The notes under the pieces were generated by a model that saw only the letters and a list, made by a program, of their open reading frames with translations, ran no database searches and was not told the DNA's origin. The position numbers and the translations under genes are program-made. Positions 45,267-56,537 of a DNA stretch of 64,000 bases are shown piece by piece. Origin of the DNA: Filobasidium wieringae (taxonomy: Eukaryota > Basidiomycota > Tremellomycetes > Filobasidiales > Filobasidiaceae); NCBI GenBank assembly GCA_001600055.1, contig BCIV01000022.1, forward strand, positions 93,739 through 157,738, given 5' to 3'. The stretch's first letter is position 1; every line of letters starts with the position of its first letter.

Positions 45267-48200
45267 ATGTCTCCCACAAGATCGACTGCCAGCAGCACCG
45301 TAACGAAAGCTTGTGATAGGTGTCGAGCTCGCAAGGTAGATACCACATCCATCCTCTCCTCTCCGTCTCTCTGAACTGACTTCGGTCGATCTCTTGACTG
45401 GGCCGATTTACGATAGATCAAGTGCGTCCCCGCTCAGGATGCTGGAGATGCTGCCGCTACCCCGACGACGAATAGCACAGCTCAATGTCAAGGTTGCTAC
45501 AACCTCGATGTCTCTTGTATACGGACTTATGTAGGCAAACGTCCCGGACCTTTGACAGCGTCAGTAGCGACATCCTCTTCCTCATTGTGCCTCTTTCCCA
45601 AGCAATCGCTTACTCTCATACGGACCACACAGGAGAGAGAAGAAACGTTTACAAGCGGGAAGACAACGGACCTCTACTCCTCCCGCATGTACTTCCACAA
45701 GCCAACAACAAGACCCATCTTCTATTCCGCTCTTACACCCTTCTACAATTCACGCAGGAGTTCCCAATATCAACGGTCCTCTCCACGACGAGCACGATCA
45801 GGACTCGACCATGGCACGGCAAAGTCAACCTCTGACAGATCATTCCCGTTCCCCACCACGACATTCACCACAAACGATGCACGTTTCCTTTTCACAAGAC
45901 GAACCCCTACCCCTAGACCTCCTACATGATCCACTCGGAACCTCTCTACCTATACATACCCAGCAGGAACCTCGATCGGGAATCCATTCCGAGTCTCAGC
46001 ATCAGCCGAGGTTTACTTCACCTCTACGCGGTCGCAATGGAGTCGGCTCTCAGGGTGAATACTCGGATGAAATGTTGGGAGGATTCATGAGGGTTAGCAA
46101 TGACGTCGACGATAATGGCGCCGAAGAGACAAGGCACTTTGATTCTGGTTGTGGACTAGGGGATGGACTCGGTCCGCTTTACAGGCCTTGTCGTACGGAT
46201 ATGGAGACGGATAGGGATAGGGATATGGACAGGGACAGGGAGAGGATGGGCATATTTCAGGTCGGTCTCCTACAGTGAACGATAGTTGCTTTGGAAGGGG
46301 TTCAGCAGGGGACTGATATGGATCCTTATTTGCTTCGTATGTCGTGGTCCTTCATTTCTCGATGATGGGATCGTATCGTGATGGATCGGTAATGGACGTC
46401 CCATCCCCCCCTTTTTGATCGGAACGATGATCAGCTCGATCCTTGTGCGAGTCACCGGATCGGTGTATCCGATCTTCCTCCTTCTTCTCACTCCCCCTCT
46501 CACTCTCACCCATACTCTCACTCTCACTCCAAGGCCCGACTCCCACAAATCGAAACGATACTCCGATGGCACGAAATAACCCATTTCATAACCATGTTCA
46601 TAAAATATCAACATCACCTCATGCCGCTTGTCCATAAACCTACTTTCGCCAATGACGTACTGGTCAGAAGAGATAGAGAGGATGATGTTTTTAGGGCACT
46701 GTTGTTGAGCTTAGGCAAGTAGTGCAGCGGGGCGAGGATATGGGACATCGAGCCCGGCTGAAATGGGTTTCATCTTCCTTCTCGTAGTGAGTTATACCAT
46801 CTGTCAAATCCCGAACATGACCGAGACGTTCTCGCAACAAGAGCTGGAGAAGATCTCGGCGTGGACACATCGGTCTAGTAGGGAAATCATCGCGAGGTAT
46901 TGGAAGAGTCCGAGTTTGGATCTACTCGTTGCCGTCATCGCGTGAGTGTCGAGTGTCCTTTGGGTGGACGGGGTCGTACAGGGAGCGAGGATGGACCGGC
47001 TGATACGTATCGATCCATCTCGCGTAGGGGTCATTATTATTGTAAATCGAGCGGACAGACGGCTTTGAGCAGAGTCATCCTGGGTGAAGCTGTAGCTCTC
47101 TCATCCGTCCTCAACTTGGACGAGTCGCAACTCGTAGATACACAAGATGTTCAGAGTAGAGAACTACGAAGACGGACGTTCTGGCACTTGTTTAATATCG
47201 ACAAGTGAGTCGGTCCCCTTCATTACAACCAGTATCTGCTCCTCAATCATGGTGCTTCATCTGTAGAACGGAAGTGGCTTGCGGCGAGACGCCCTTACTC
47301 GAGAACGTCGATCACCTCCCACCGCTCCCTCTAGAGGTCGATGATGACTTTATCACCAGCCAGGGAAGCTTTCCGCAACCCCAGAGTTTGTCCACGTGCA
47401 TGACCGGCTTTGTCGTCTGTTCTCGTCTTTTTCAATCATTGTCGGAATGTCAGTTCCGACACCGGAATTTACGCTTCCTTTTGACTGCCGGATTGGATCT
47501 CGAATCATCGCTCTCCTGGGCACAATCGAAACAAGCCGAGTTGACACAAACGGTCAAGTCTCTACCGATCGCATGGCAACCGTCTCGGACCGCAATCTCG
47601 ACAGGTACAGACGTGTTCGGCACTCAAAGGGCAAACATCTTGATCACGGCGACCATGCTCGAATTGGCTCTGGTCAGTCTTTTCCCCTTTCGGACGAGTA
47701 CTCCTCGCTCCGTCTCGCTCATCCGTCATGACTAGGTCGAGCTCAAAGCTGCCCTCGACGTGAACAAGAGCTATCAAGACGAGCGGGCTGAAATCGCTCA
47801 AAGAGGATACCAGATGCTCTCAGGGTACGTACTCCGCTTGGACCCGTGCATGTGATGCGTGGCCCATCTCTCGAAAAACGTCACAGTATACCTATCGGCC
47901 ATCTCGCGGGCAATGGTGAAAGTATGGTAGGTCATATCATTAAACTCCAAGGATCTACAAATGCAACGCACCGTTCTGACGTATCCGTCAATATCTCAGC
48001 GAAGTAAGGTATTTTACATCATGCTGGACGTCATGAAATCGACTTCAGAGGTTGACACCTTGCGAAGGGATATTCAAGATTGGTGGACAATGGCAAGTCA
48101 TACGTTTGCTTCCCTGTCAAGACTAATCGTTGAGCTTGCGAAACGCCTAGTATTCAAACATTCAGTTTGTGCAAGTGATTCCCCTGGATATGACTTCTAG
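45267..48200 (+). CDS. Zn2Cys6 fungal transcription factor
   Basis: Exons: 45267-45335, 45417-45559, 45633-46260, 46306-46336, 46534-46714, 46788-46941, 47028-47204, 47267-47672, 47736-47824, 47887-47926, 48000-48200. The intact zinc cluster reads ACDRCRARK-IKC, then after a 20-residue loop CQGC...SC; all six Cys are present. A basic linker (VGKRPGPLTAREKKR) follows, then a long disordered region ending in an Arg/Asp repeat, and a Fungal_trans domain (HHLMPLVHKPTF, ALLLSLVSYTI). The join between 46336 and 46534 is out of phase in my model by one base, so that boundary is wrong somewhere. The intron 46715-46787 is GC-AG. It is the best candidate regulator of the surrounding polyol genes. Confidence 0.82.
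46715..46787 (+). other. GC-AG intron in the transcription factor gene
   Basis: GCAAGT donor and CGTAG acceptor. Splicing gives LLLSLVSYTI, the normal run of the Fungal_trans domain; no GT donor nearby keeps the frame. Confidence 0.7.
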
Positions 48201-48575
48201 GTTTCCTAGTCGGATCGCATCGCCCGTGAGAAGCGGATGAGCACAAATCGCGTGTTTTTACCGTAGATTAACAACTAGATTCATTCCGATTGATATCACG
48301 CCGTGAGACCGACTAGAGCAATCAGAATCATCGAATAGCAACAATAACATTGGCATAATACTACATGTTTTTTTCCTCGCGCATGCGATGGTTTGACCGT
48401 CTTCATGTTCTTCGAGCGACATTGCGATCTTGTACATATACACTGTTCTCAAAGCAACTCAAATCTTCAAACAAAAGTCCGTCCCCTCACACCTTACTCC
48501 TTGAACGACAAGATTGCTCATCGCAATCCTTCCCTAGCCGGATGCGTGTATAACGAAGACCGTGTGCTAGTCCTT
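48201..48575. other. convergent 3' gap between TF and transporter
   Basis: Two convergent genes end here. No gene, repeat or RNA is seen. Confidence 0.5.
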
Positions 48576-51053
48576 TCAGACCTTTTCGATCCATTGTTCG
48601 TTAATCTTGCTATCCTCCTTGCCACTAGTAGGGGAGGACCTGTCGTGGGAGGCCCCATTGTGCAGAGCAGGAACCGAAGCGGAGGGCCCATCGGAGCCCA
48701 CGATGACCCGGAGAATCTCGCGCTGATGCGCTTCATCTTCGATAGCCGTCTTGCTATGGAAAATCTTGTCGATTTGCTCCAAGGTTTTACCTCTGTAAAT
48801 CCCAACCAACGCGGCCATTTGATCAGCGGGGATATCACGACTAAAAAGGAGCTGACGCACTTGGTTTCAGCGACAAAGAGCCATGTCCAAACACCTGAGA
48901 GGACCGAGAATACTCCAAAGAAGATGAACGTCCCGTAGCCGGTGTGTTGAATGAGAGGGGGTGTGACCAAGCCCTGGATCATGACGACAAGTGTAAACTG
49001 GCTTGTAAGTAAGATATGTGCGCGACGGCGCTTACGATGATGAAGTTGTTGAACCAATTAGAACAAGTCGCGAGCGCGACTCCCTTTGCTCGGTAGGAAG
49101 AGGCATGGACTTCTGCGGGCATGGCCCAAGGGATAGGACCCCAACCAACCCCATAAAACGCAATGTATATGAATATGAACGCGACCCCAACCCAGGCTTG
49201 TTGCGCGTGGTTCAACCAGTCGTACGAATATTTGCCTATGTACGGGAATGCTCACGGTCAATAATCAAATCAAAGCCTTGGCGGCAGAAGTGGTCAAACT
49301 CACCAATCATGGCTGCCACGATGAAATGTGAGATACTCATACCAACCGACCCGACCAGGAGCATCGGTTTGCGACCCAATTTATCCAAGTAAAGGAGCGG
49401 AGGGATCGTGGCGACCAATTGAATGACGTTCATCACACCTGACATCGTCAACTGCAATTCGTACGACAGACCCAGAGTCTGGAACAAGGTCGGACTGTAA
49501 TAAATCAACTGAATTGTAAAAATCAAGATCCCGATCGCTTTGACTCGTCCAACGGTGTTTCGGTCGGCTTACCGCATTGATTCCTACAAACTGCTGGAAA
49601 AACATGAGACCGATTCCGATGTGGGTACGCTTGATAACGGCAGGCCTGAACATATCGACCCAGCTAGCCATCTCCAATCGGAGCTCATTGGCGATTCCTG
49701 TGCCAGAGTTTTTAGGATGACGGGACAAGAGAGCCTCACGGTTGTGAAGCGCCTCGGTTCTGATGGTAATCCATTCTGCCTGGACACGAGGGTCTGAGGA
49801 AGGTAATTTCCGAAGACGCATGAGCGAATCAAGACAGTCTTGATCCCTCCCCTTTCCAGCCAACCATCGCGGCGAAAACGGCAAAAAGTACAGCACGCAG
49901 GCGAGGAAGACACCTATTAAAGAAAAGATGAGATCCACCCTGTCGTCAAGAGGTCGGCCGAACTTACCGGGAACCATCTGGAGAACGAATGGAAGGCGGA
50001 AGCACCAGTCCGAGTCGATGATTCTGGTTGCATACGTCTGATGATCGAATCACGATGCTCAGTATCGTGAGTCATGGCGGGGGATACTCATAACTCACAA
50101 TGTAGAACATGACCACGATACCGAACACGATCATGAATTGCTCCAAGACCAAGAGTGATCCTCTAATGTTTGGGGGTGCGATCTAGAAATAGGATGGCGC
50201 GGTGTAAGGAACGGGAATCGAAAATACTGTTCTACGAGATTCACCGACCTCGGAGATGTACATGGGCGCGCTCGAAGAAAGGTATCCGATACCAACACCC
50301 CCTAATGACCTTCCCACGACGAGCTGGGCGAAGTGAAAGGAGGATGCCTGGATCGTCGATCCGACCATGAACCAGCAGACTCCTACGGCTATCGAAGCTT
50401 TTCTGGAGAATTTGTCTGCGACGAACCCAGCCTGAAGCGCGCCAAGGAAGGCCCCCAGTTCAAGCATTGCCGTCATGATACTGAAAGCGAGATTTAGGGT
50501 AGGCAAAGGTGGCAATCAATATGGAGCGCGTTTTTCAGATAGCGCGTACTCACCCTTTGTTGAATCCAGCTGAACTGGTAACCGCGATATCCGTCTCAGG
50601 GAATGCGTGGAGGAATCGGGGCATGACCAGTGTGATCGAGACGAGCCCTTGATCGAAACCTGAGGGAATTGACGTCAGCCAGTCGACCTGTGTGGAGACC
50701 TCCTCATTTGATCTTACCGAACAAAAGCTGTTGATCGGAGGCAAATATTGAGTTGACAGCGAGATATATGTGGATCGATATGCACTTACACCGCCGACAC
50801 ATGCTGTCATAGCACAAAGAACTACCAGACGACTAGAGAAGATCGCTCTAATTCCTATCATCCCGGCATCATCGTCGTCAGTACCTGGCGTGCAAGAAGA
50901 GCAAACATGCTTACCGTTTCCCCCGAACGATCTTGCCAAGGCATCGTGGTCCTCGACGAGATACATCGTCTCGGGGTGCAATTCTACACCATATTTCTCG
51001 AGCTCCTGTACATGGGCACGCTCAGGCGGGAATTGGGATTTCTGGGACTTCAT
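48576..51053 (-). CDS. MFS sugar/polyol transporter
   Basis: Eleven exons on the minus strand: 51053-50915, 50884-50792, 50659-50554, 50480-50249, 50182-50099, 50037-49968, 49913-49573, 49508-49304, 49235-49036, 48997-48861, 48792-48576; 607 aa. Sugar-porter family marks are FDQGLVSI in helix 1, GVGIGYLSSSAPMYISE, APPNIRGSL, SPRWL at the end of helix 6, GLMFFQQFVGIN in helix 7, LDKLGRKP, and VAETKGKTLEQI after helix 12. This family imports hexoses, disaccharides, inositol and other polyols with protons. Beside MIOX and cyclitol dehydrogenases, inositol or a related polyol is the likely cargo. It is divergent from the flavocytochrome gene, with a 476-bp promoter. Confidence 0.88.
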
Positions 51054-51529
51054 CTCGTTGAATTTGAATGTGTAGGAAATGGTGACCTGATCATGACTGA
51101 ACTACGAATGTTTCAGACTGGTATATATGCCTCCTATGTCATTGGCCCTGCGTCATCTTCAACCTGCTTGGAGTCGGACCGGCAGACGATAGGCCTACAA
51201 GTTCATCCGTGGCATTCGTCCGCTGCGGGGTTCCTGTCTGGGGCACTGACGGGAGAACTGGTGCGGTAGCAGATCGGTTTGCTTCCTTCGGACAAACTCT
51301 TTCCGATGGCCAAGACAGTCGGAGGAGAGACGGACGAACTCCCGGCGTCCGGCTCCCCCTTATGCAAGAGATGTGATTGGGAAACGATGTCGCTAGCGGT
51401 TGTCGATCAAGGCCAAGGTCAGCCGAAAATTTGTATAATGAAGAATTTCCATCTGCTTGAGCTACGTACGGATCACAGCTCGTCTTCTGAGCACGAGCGC
51501 TGTTATCGAACTAGGTCGTTTGCTGAACA
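51054..51529. promoter_or_regulatory. shared divergent promoter of transporter and flavocytochrome
   Basis: CGGACGAACTCCCGG at 51331-51345 is the third exact CGG-N9-CGG copy of the cluster element. A second CGGACGAA head lies on the minus strand at 51215-51222. TATATATG at about 51121-51128 stands 70 bp before the transporter start. Further CGGAC words occur near 51287. Confidence 0.6.
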
Positions 51530-54108
51530 ATGCCGCCATTCAATGTCCGATTATTGAGGTGCTCCAGGCATAATCATCCCCAGATCGGACCACGGAACCT
51601 CTCGCTCGTTCAGCGACCTGCCTCTCATTCTCCATTTCTGTCGCCGGTCTCGTTCAGTCGTTCTTCCCATTCGACTTCTCGAGCGTCTGAACGTCAGTGG
51701 TCTCAGGTCGAAGGGGCTCTGCGACTGTTATCCGGCGCATCAATCTTGGTAAGTATACATGGGTTGACACCGGTATTTGTTCTCGATTCTTTCCTGACCA
51801 GTGATACAACTCAGGTCGGGCTAGCGTGGGCGGCAAAAGCTCATTGCAGTTCCGTTGTGCTTGCCGAAAGTAGACATGAAAGTAGCGAGCTCGGATCTGC
51901 TATCAGCTTGAAACAACCATCCGGCCAATTACTGATAGATGCGAAAGAGGTGGCCCGGCATAATTCACGGCAGAGTTGCTGGGTGATCATCAATGTAAGC
52001 TGAAGGGGGATTGATCTCGTTGGACCGACCAAGTAAGCTAAGACCATAACTTATCAGGCCATGGTATACGACGTGACAGGTAAGATCCGTCTAACCATCT
52101 CCGTCCCGACCATTCAAAGTTGACTCTATGCCTTTTCCGATGTAGACTTTCTAGAATCACATCCTGGTGGAGCGGCAGCCATTCTTAAGAAAGCAGGAAA
52201 GGATGCGACGTGAGTTGACGTACGGACTCGAAGTATCCCGTATCTTACCCAGTTTCTTCCTTTCAGAGAATTATTCGCTGCGTTGCACCCTCCGGGTATC
52301 CTTGAGGAACATCTATCACCAGAACAGACGATCGGTCCCGTCGATCCCACTACTGTCGTACACGAGGAGAAGATACTGGATGAAGACGAACTTCGCGTTC
52401 AAGAGGCAAGGCGCAATATACCACCCCTCGGCTCCATACTGTGTCTGCAAGATATGGAGGATCTAGCAGAGAAGGTCATGTCGACTAGTGGATGGGCATA
52501 TTATCGGAGTGCAGCAGATCAAGAGGATTGTAAGTCTCTGCCAGCTCGTCGAGCCATCGTATCAAGTATGCCAAGTATGGTGTTCCTACAGCTTATCGCA
52601 ACAACGAGGAGTCATGGAAACGATACTATTTCCAGCCCCGCGTGTGAGTACTGGAACCCGCAAGCTGGACGTGATTTCAGTTTGAGTTGACTTGAACGAT
52701 CTTCCATCGTTTATCAGTCTACGGAACGCTAGCATTAAGGATCCGTCCACAAAGTTGCTAGGTATTCCGACAACCCTTCCGATCTATATCGCTCCAGCGG
52801 CAATGGCAAAGCTGGGGCATCCTCTTGGAGAACTGAATCTGACGCGCGCCGCTGGGACTTGCGGAATCGTGCAAGGAGTGAGCGTCATCTTCCGGCAATC
52901 TCCCGGATGGTTCAGCTGATCATCCATCTGTGGGGTTTCTTGTTAGATCTCCAGCAACGCCAGCTGCAGCTTGGAAGAAATGGTAGCTAATCGACTCGAG
53001 GGCCAGCCTTTGATCTTCCAAGTAAGTTTAATGACCCTATTATGTACACCCAGGAATGAAATTCAGCTGATGTTGGGGGGTGCGTCGGGAAGCTGTATCT
53101 GAATAAAGATAGAGAAGCGTCCGCCCGTCTCTTGCAGAAAGTGGAAGCGTTCGGGTGTCAAGCTATCATGTTCACCGTCGATGCAGCTGCAGCTTCGAAG
53201 AGAACGCTAGATCAGCGAACCAAAGTTTCAGATTCGGCCGATGATGGCTCGAGTGGAGCTCCACTGGGTGTTTCACAAGCGATTTCAGGATATCAAGATG
53301 ACAATCTGGTATGGGACGACATCAAGTTTATACGCCAACATACAAAATTGCCACTGTTGATCAAGGGTGAGTCGTTGACTTCATGCATCCCTTCTCAAAG
53401 GCTCAAGCGTCGTCCGCAGGGATACAATGCCTAGAGGATGTGAAAATAGCAGCTGAATATAATGTTGACGGGGTCATTCTGGTGAGTTCTCATTTTTATG
53501 GTGTGTCGAAGCCTCGCCCCTCTTAATAACTCTTATTTCGTACAAACAGTCCAACCATGGCGGACGACAATTGAATTTGTAAGCTGTCTCATCTCCAAAC
53601 ATAACCACAAGCCCCTAATAAGATTTCCTCAAAGTGCACCATCATCGATCGATGTGCTGTACGAAATACGGCAGAAGGTACCTGATTTGTTCTCGAAGCT
53701 TGAAATTTACGTCGACGGGGGAGTGAAATCCGGCAGCGACGTGGTGAGTGGTTTGTGGATGCGCCGGACGCAGAACGGCTTCTAAGTTGGACTTTTTTGG
53801 ACTTTTTCGTTTGTCCTAGGTCAAAGCGTTGGCATTAGGCGCAAAGGGCGTAGGACTAGGTCGGGCTTTTCTTTACGGCAATGCTTGTTACGGCGAGGAG
53901 GGAGTCAAAAAGATCTACGACAGTACGTAATTGCATGCTCCGGCTTAGCTCTTAGTGGTTACGAATACGATCTCAAACACTCGTTTACCGCTCAGTTCTG
54001 TACCAAGAAATCACTTCTACCATGGGAGGACTAGGCGCCCAGACAGTCAGTGATCTCAAACCAGAAATGGTGGAAAGAGCGTGGTGGATGGCCGGGAGAT
54101 CTTCTTGA
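51530..54108 (+). CDS. flavocytochrome b2-like (S)-2-hydroxy-acid dehydrogenase
   Basis: Fourteen exons: 51530-51748, 51815-51994, 52058-52079, 52146-52209, 52267-52529, 52592-52643, 52718-52877, 52947-53021, 53093-53366, 53420-53481, 53550-53578, 53635-53743, 53820-53922, 53996-54108; 574 aa. The N-terminus is Arg/Ser-rich with a hydrophobic stretch, as in mitochondrial intermembrane-space import signals. A cytochrome b5 domain follows (ESHPGGAAAI, heme His) and then an FMN barrel. Catalytic residues are in place: Tyr in WAYYRSA, Tyr in QLYLNKDRE, Asp in MFTVDAA, His and Arg in SNHGGRQL, then VDGGVKSGSDV. Such enzymes oxidise L-lactate or other 2-hydroxy acids and pass electrons to cytochrome c. 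Asn replaces the usual Asp after HGGRQL. Confidence 0.9.
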
Positions 54109-54166
54109 TACTCAACGGGATTTGCAAAGGATGACACCGTTTTCAACGTGGAAATAGTGAAAGATT

Positions 54167-54287
54167 CTGATGTTCCTCAAGTCAATATCTATGGAGAATA
54201 CTAACAAGTTGACTTCTACTACATACCTGATGTTCCTCAAGTCAATATCTATGGAGAATACTAACAAGTTGACTTGAAGAACATCAG
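54167..54287 (+). repeat. 60-bp direct repeat with palindromic end
   Basis: The unit starting CTGATGTTCCTCAAGTCAAT occurs at 54167 and again at 54227, identical for about 48 bp at a period of exactly 60 bp. The second copy ends in TTGACTTGAAGAACATCAG, the reverse complement of its first 19 bases with one mismatch. So 54227-54287 is a 61-bp element with 19-bp terminal inverted repeats. It lies 58 bp past the flavocytochrome stop codon. Confidence 0.9.
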
Positions 54288-54954
54288 AACTAAAGTAATG
54301 AATAACCAGATACTATTTCTACTAGATATACTGAGAAGCGATCAGGCTAAACGCACTAAGCGCGTCGCGCGCTTCTAACACATAGTACTCACATTCGCAA
54401 TTTGTAAGAATTCGTCAATGTATGGTAATCTTCATGCTTGAGATCTAGATGATGATATTCCATCACGCATGTCACTCAAGCTGTGGGAGAACGGTTTTAT
54501 GAATCGTGCTAAGATGCAGGATTCGTGATAGTCCTCACCTACGAGTCTGTATTGGATTAGAGTGACTCAGGATTCCGTCATCGAGCAAGATGAAGACACA
54601 GCCAATTCTTTCTTCGCAATTTGAGAGTTGACGATTGAATTCCCAATCATACCGTTAGGCCACTAAGGCTTAGCCTGGGCCCCGTCTGGTATGAATGCCA
54701 TCGGGTAAGGTGATGTATACATACACGCGGTATATACTCTCGACTTTCAGTCAGTTTCTATGTCCCTGTGTCCGACTGTGATGTTCGATGTGGGCGTTTC
54801 AAATCATGGAAAGAAACTGAACGAGACAGTATGACTTCGTCGTAGCAAATGATATATATAGAACGCTTCTTTACAATCTTTCACACATCGTAAACTGAGA
54901 ATTCCGAGAAAAGTAATGAGCCGAGATCCGTTACAGCCATGCGGAGTAAGATGA
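54288..54954. other. intergenic tail between flavocytochrome and MIOX
   Basis: AT-rich non-coding sequence between two convergent genes. No gene is seen. Confidence 0.5.
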
Positions 54955-56146
54955 TCACCAGTTGATCTTCTCGGGGAAGTACTTCGCAATCAAACCTTCG
55001 TAGTAAGGTCTAAGCTCCTCAGCCTTGGGTCGGGCGTCGGATTTGGAGTATAAATCGTAAGGGTTGAATGCCAAAACGTCCTTCAAAGCCTGTTCGTCCC
55101 GCTCGTTCATCAAGTATTGGTAGGCCCCCTCACGGTGCCAAGGGTAGAAGGAATGGTATCGGATCATGTTGAGCGCAGCCTGGGGGAGAGATGACTGGGC
55201 TTTGCAGACCATGTACTATGGGATGACCGAAGGATAAGTCTTCTTTGCTCTCGGTGATTCGTCGAGCGAGTTGGCATGTACTTACCAAGTATTCGTCATG
55301 GCCCCAAGATATCATGATGTTCTCCAATCCGATCTCGGGCTTGTAAATCCCGTATTTGGTGGAATACGTAGGATGGTTGAGGTCGGGGTTTGCCCCGAAA
55401 GTATCCGGGTACTGAGGACGGAGGAACTCTAGCTCAGAACGGTATCGCAAGTGGTATGAGAGATTTCAAAACTTACGACAATCTTGTCCGTGGGAATCTC
55501 ACACCCAACGACGAACGTATCACCGACGACGTCCCACTGTCCGTCGCTACCAAAGAAGTACAACAACTTTCCCAAATCGTGGACGAGTCCGGTGACCTGC
55601 ATCCATTCAGGCTTGCCGTCCTTCCTGATTGCCTCTGCAGTTTGGAGCAAGTGCTCGATTTGAGTCGCATCGGTGTCTGGGTCCGAGGCATCGACAAGGG
55701 TGTTGAGTAGTTCCATTGCCTCCCAGATACCCATGGTGGCACGCGGCTTCTCGAAGGCGTTCTTTCGAGCAGCAATGTTGAAGTCGACGGTCTGCTTGGT
55801 GTGCTGCTCACTGTATAGTAGATTCGGTGATGAGTGCCTAGGCATTCAAACCTTCACAAAGCCGGGCTTACATGTAGAAGCGTCGCGAGCTTTCGTTGGT
55901 GTCAACGAACTGACGGAAGGTGTCCTTGTTCTTCTCCGCGTCAAACTCGGCAGCAGCGTAAGCATCCGCCTCTTGCTTCGCGAGGAGCTTCGCGACATTG
56001 ATGTCGTCTACCGCGTCGGAAATCTTCTCGAAGTTGACTCCCTTGGGGTCTGCGTTCCGAGGATATAGTCAGTAACGAATTTGAAGTGTGATGAGACACT
56101 TCGCCATTAGCTCACCATCGGCACGAGTAAAGGTCTTGATAGGCAT
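54955..56146 (-). CDS. myo-inositol oxygenase (MIOX)
   Basis: Five exons on the minus strand: 56146-56116, 56049-55872, 55810-55477, 55432-55286, 55215-54955; 316 aa. MIOX opens myo-inositol with O2 to D-glucuronate at a mixed-valence di-iron site. All hallmark segments are present in order: [27 protein letters not shown] (HD metal pair), [37 protein letters not shown], and the C-terminal RYHSFYPWH. The length is typical of fungal and animal enzymes, and no targeting signal is seen, so it is cytosolic. It is divergent from the PhyH-like gene, with 391 bp between starts. This is the best-supported biochemical anchor of the cluster. Confidence 0.95.
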
Positions 56147-56537
56147 GGTGAAGTTTTCGTAAAAGTTTTAGTTGAGAACAGGGGGAGTTGGCGGTTTGAT
56201 TGGATGTAGAATTGTTTGAGATGCAGGTTGATCGATTGGATAGCTGATCAGGAAGCTGGGACGATGCCTATATGTATTTCACAGTTCAGTCAGCTCCACG
56301 GGCGTTCCCCGTGAAAACCCCCCGACATACGCGGACGATCTGTGCCGCAGTCGTCCGAGCTGTTCATCCGCTGACAAGACCGAGTATCCTTCCGACTGTT
56401 CCTCCGGCGATTCAGCCATATAGAATATCGCATCAGATCCGATACGCGGTCTCGCCCAAGTGTGTCGGCCAATCATTCTCCACGATCTCTGTGATCAGTA
56501 GTGATCTGTGATCTGTAATCTGTGAGGACTATTACAG
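56147..56537. promoter_or_regulatory. shared divergent promoter of MIOX and PhyH-like gene
   Basis: An inverted pair CGGACGA (56332-56338) and TCGTCCG (56351-56357) with a 12-bp spacer lies in the middle, a variant of the cluster element in inverted form. TATATG is at about 56269, 120 bp before the MIOX start. A short TGATCTGTGATCTGTAATCTGTGA repeat lies near 56503-56525. Confidence 0.5.

Noticed and set aside
48518..49057. Alternative C-terminus of the transporter (179-codon ORF)
   Set aside because: It reads through the last intron (48793-48860); splicing restores the sugar-porter ending ETKGKTLEQI.
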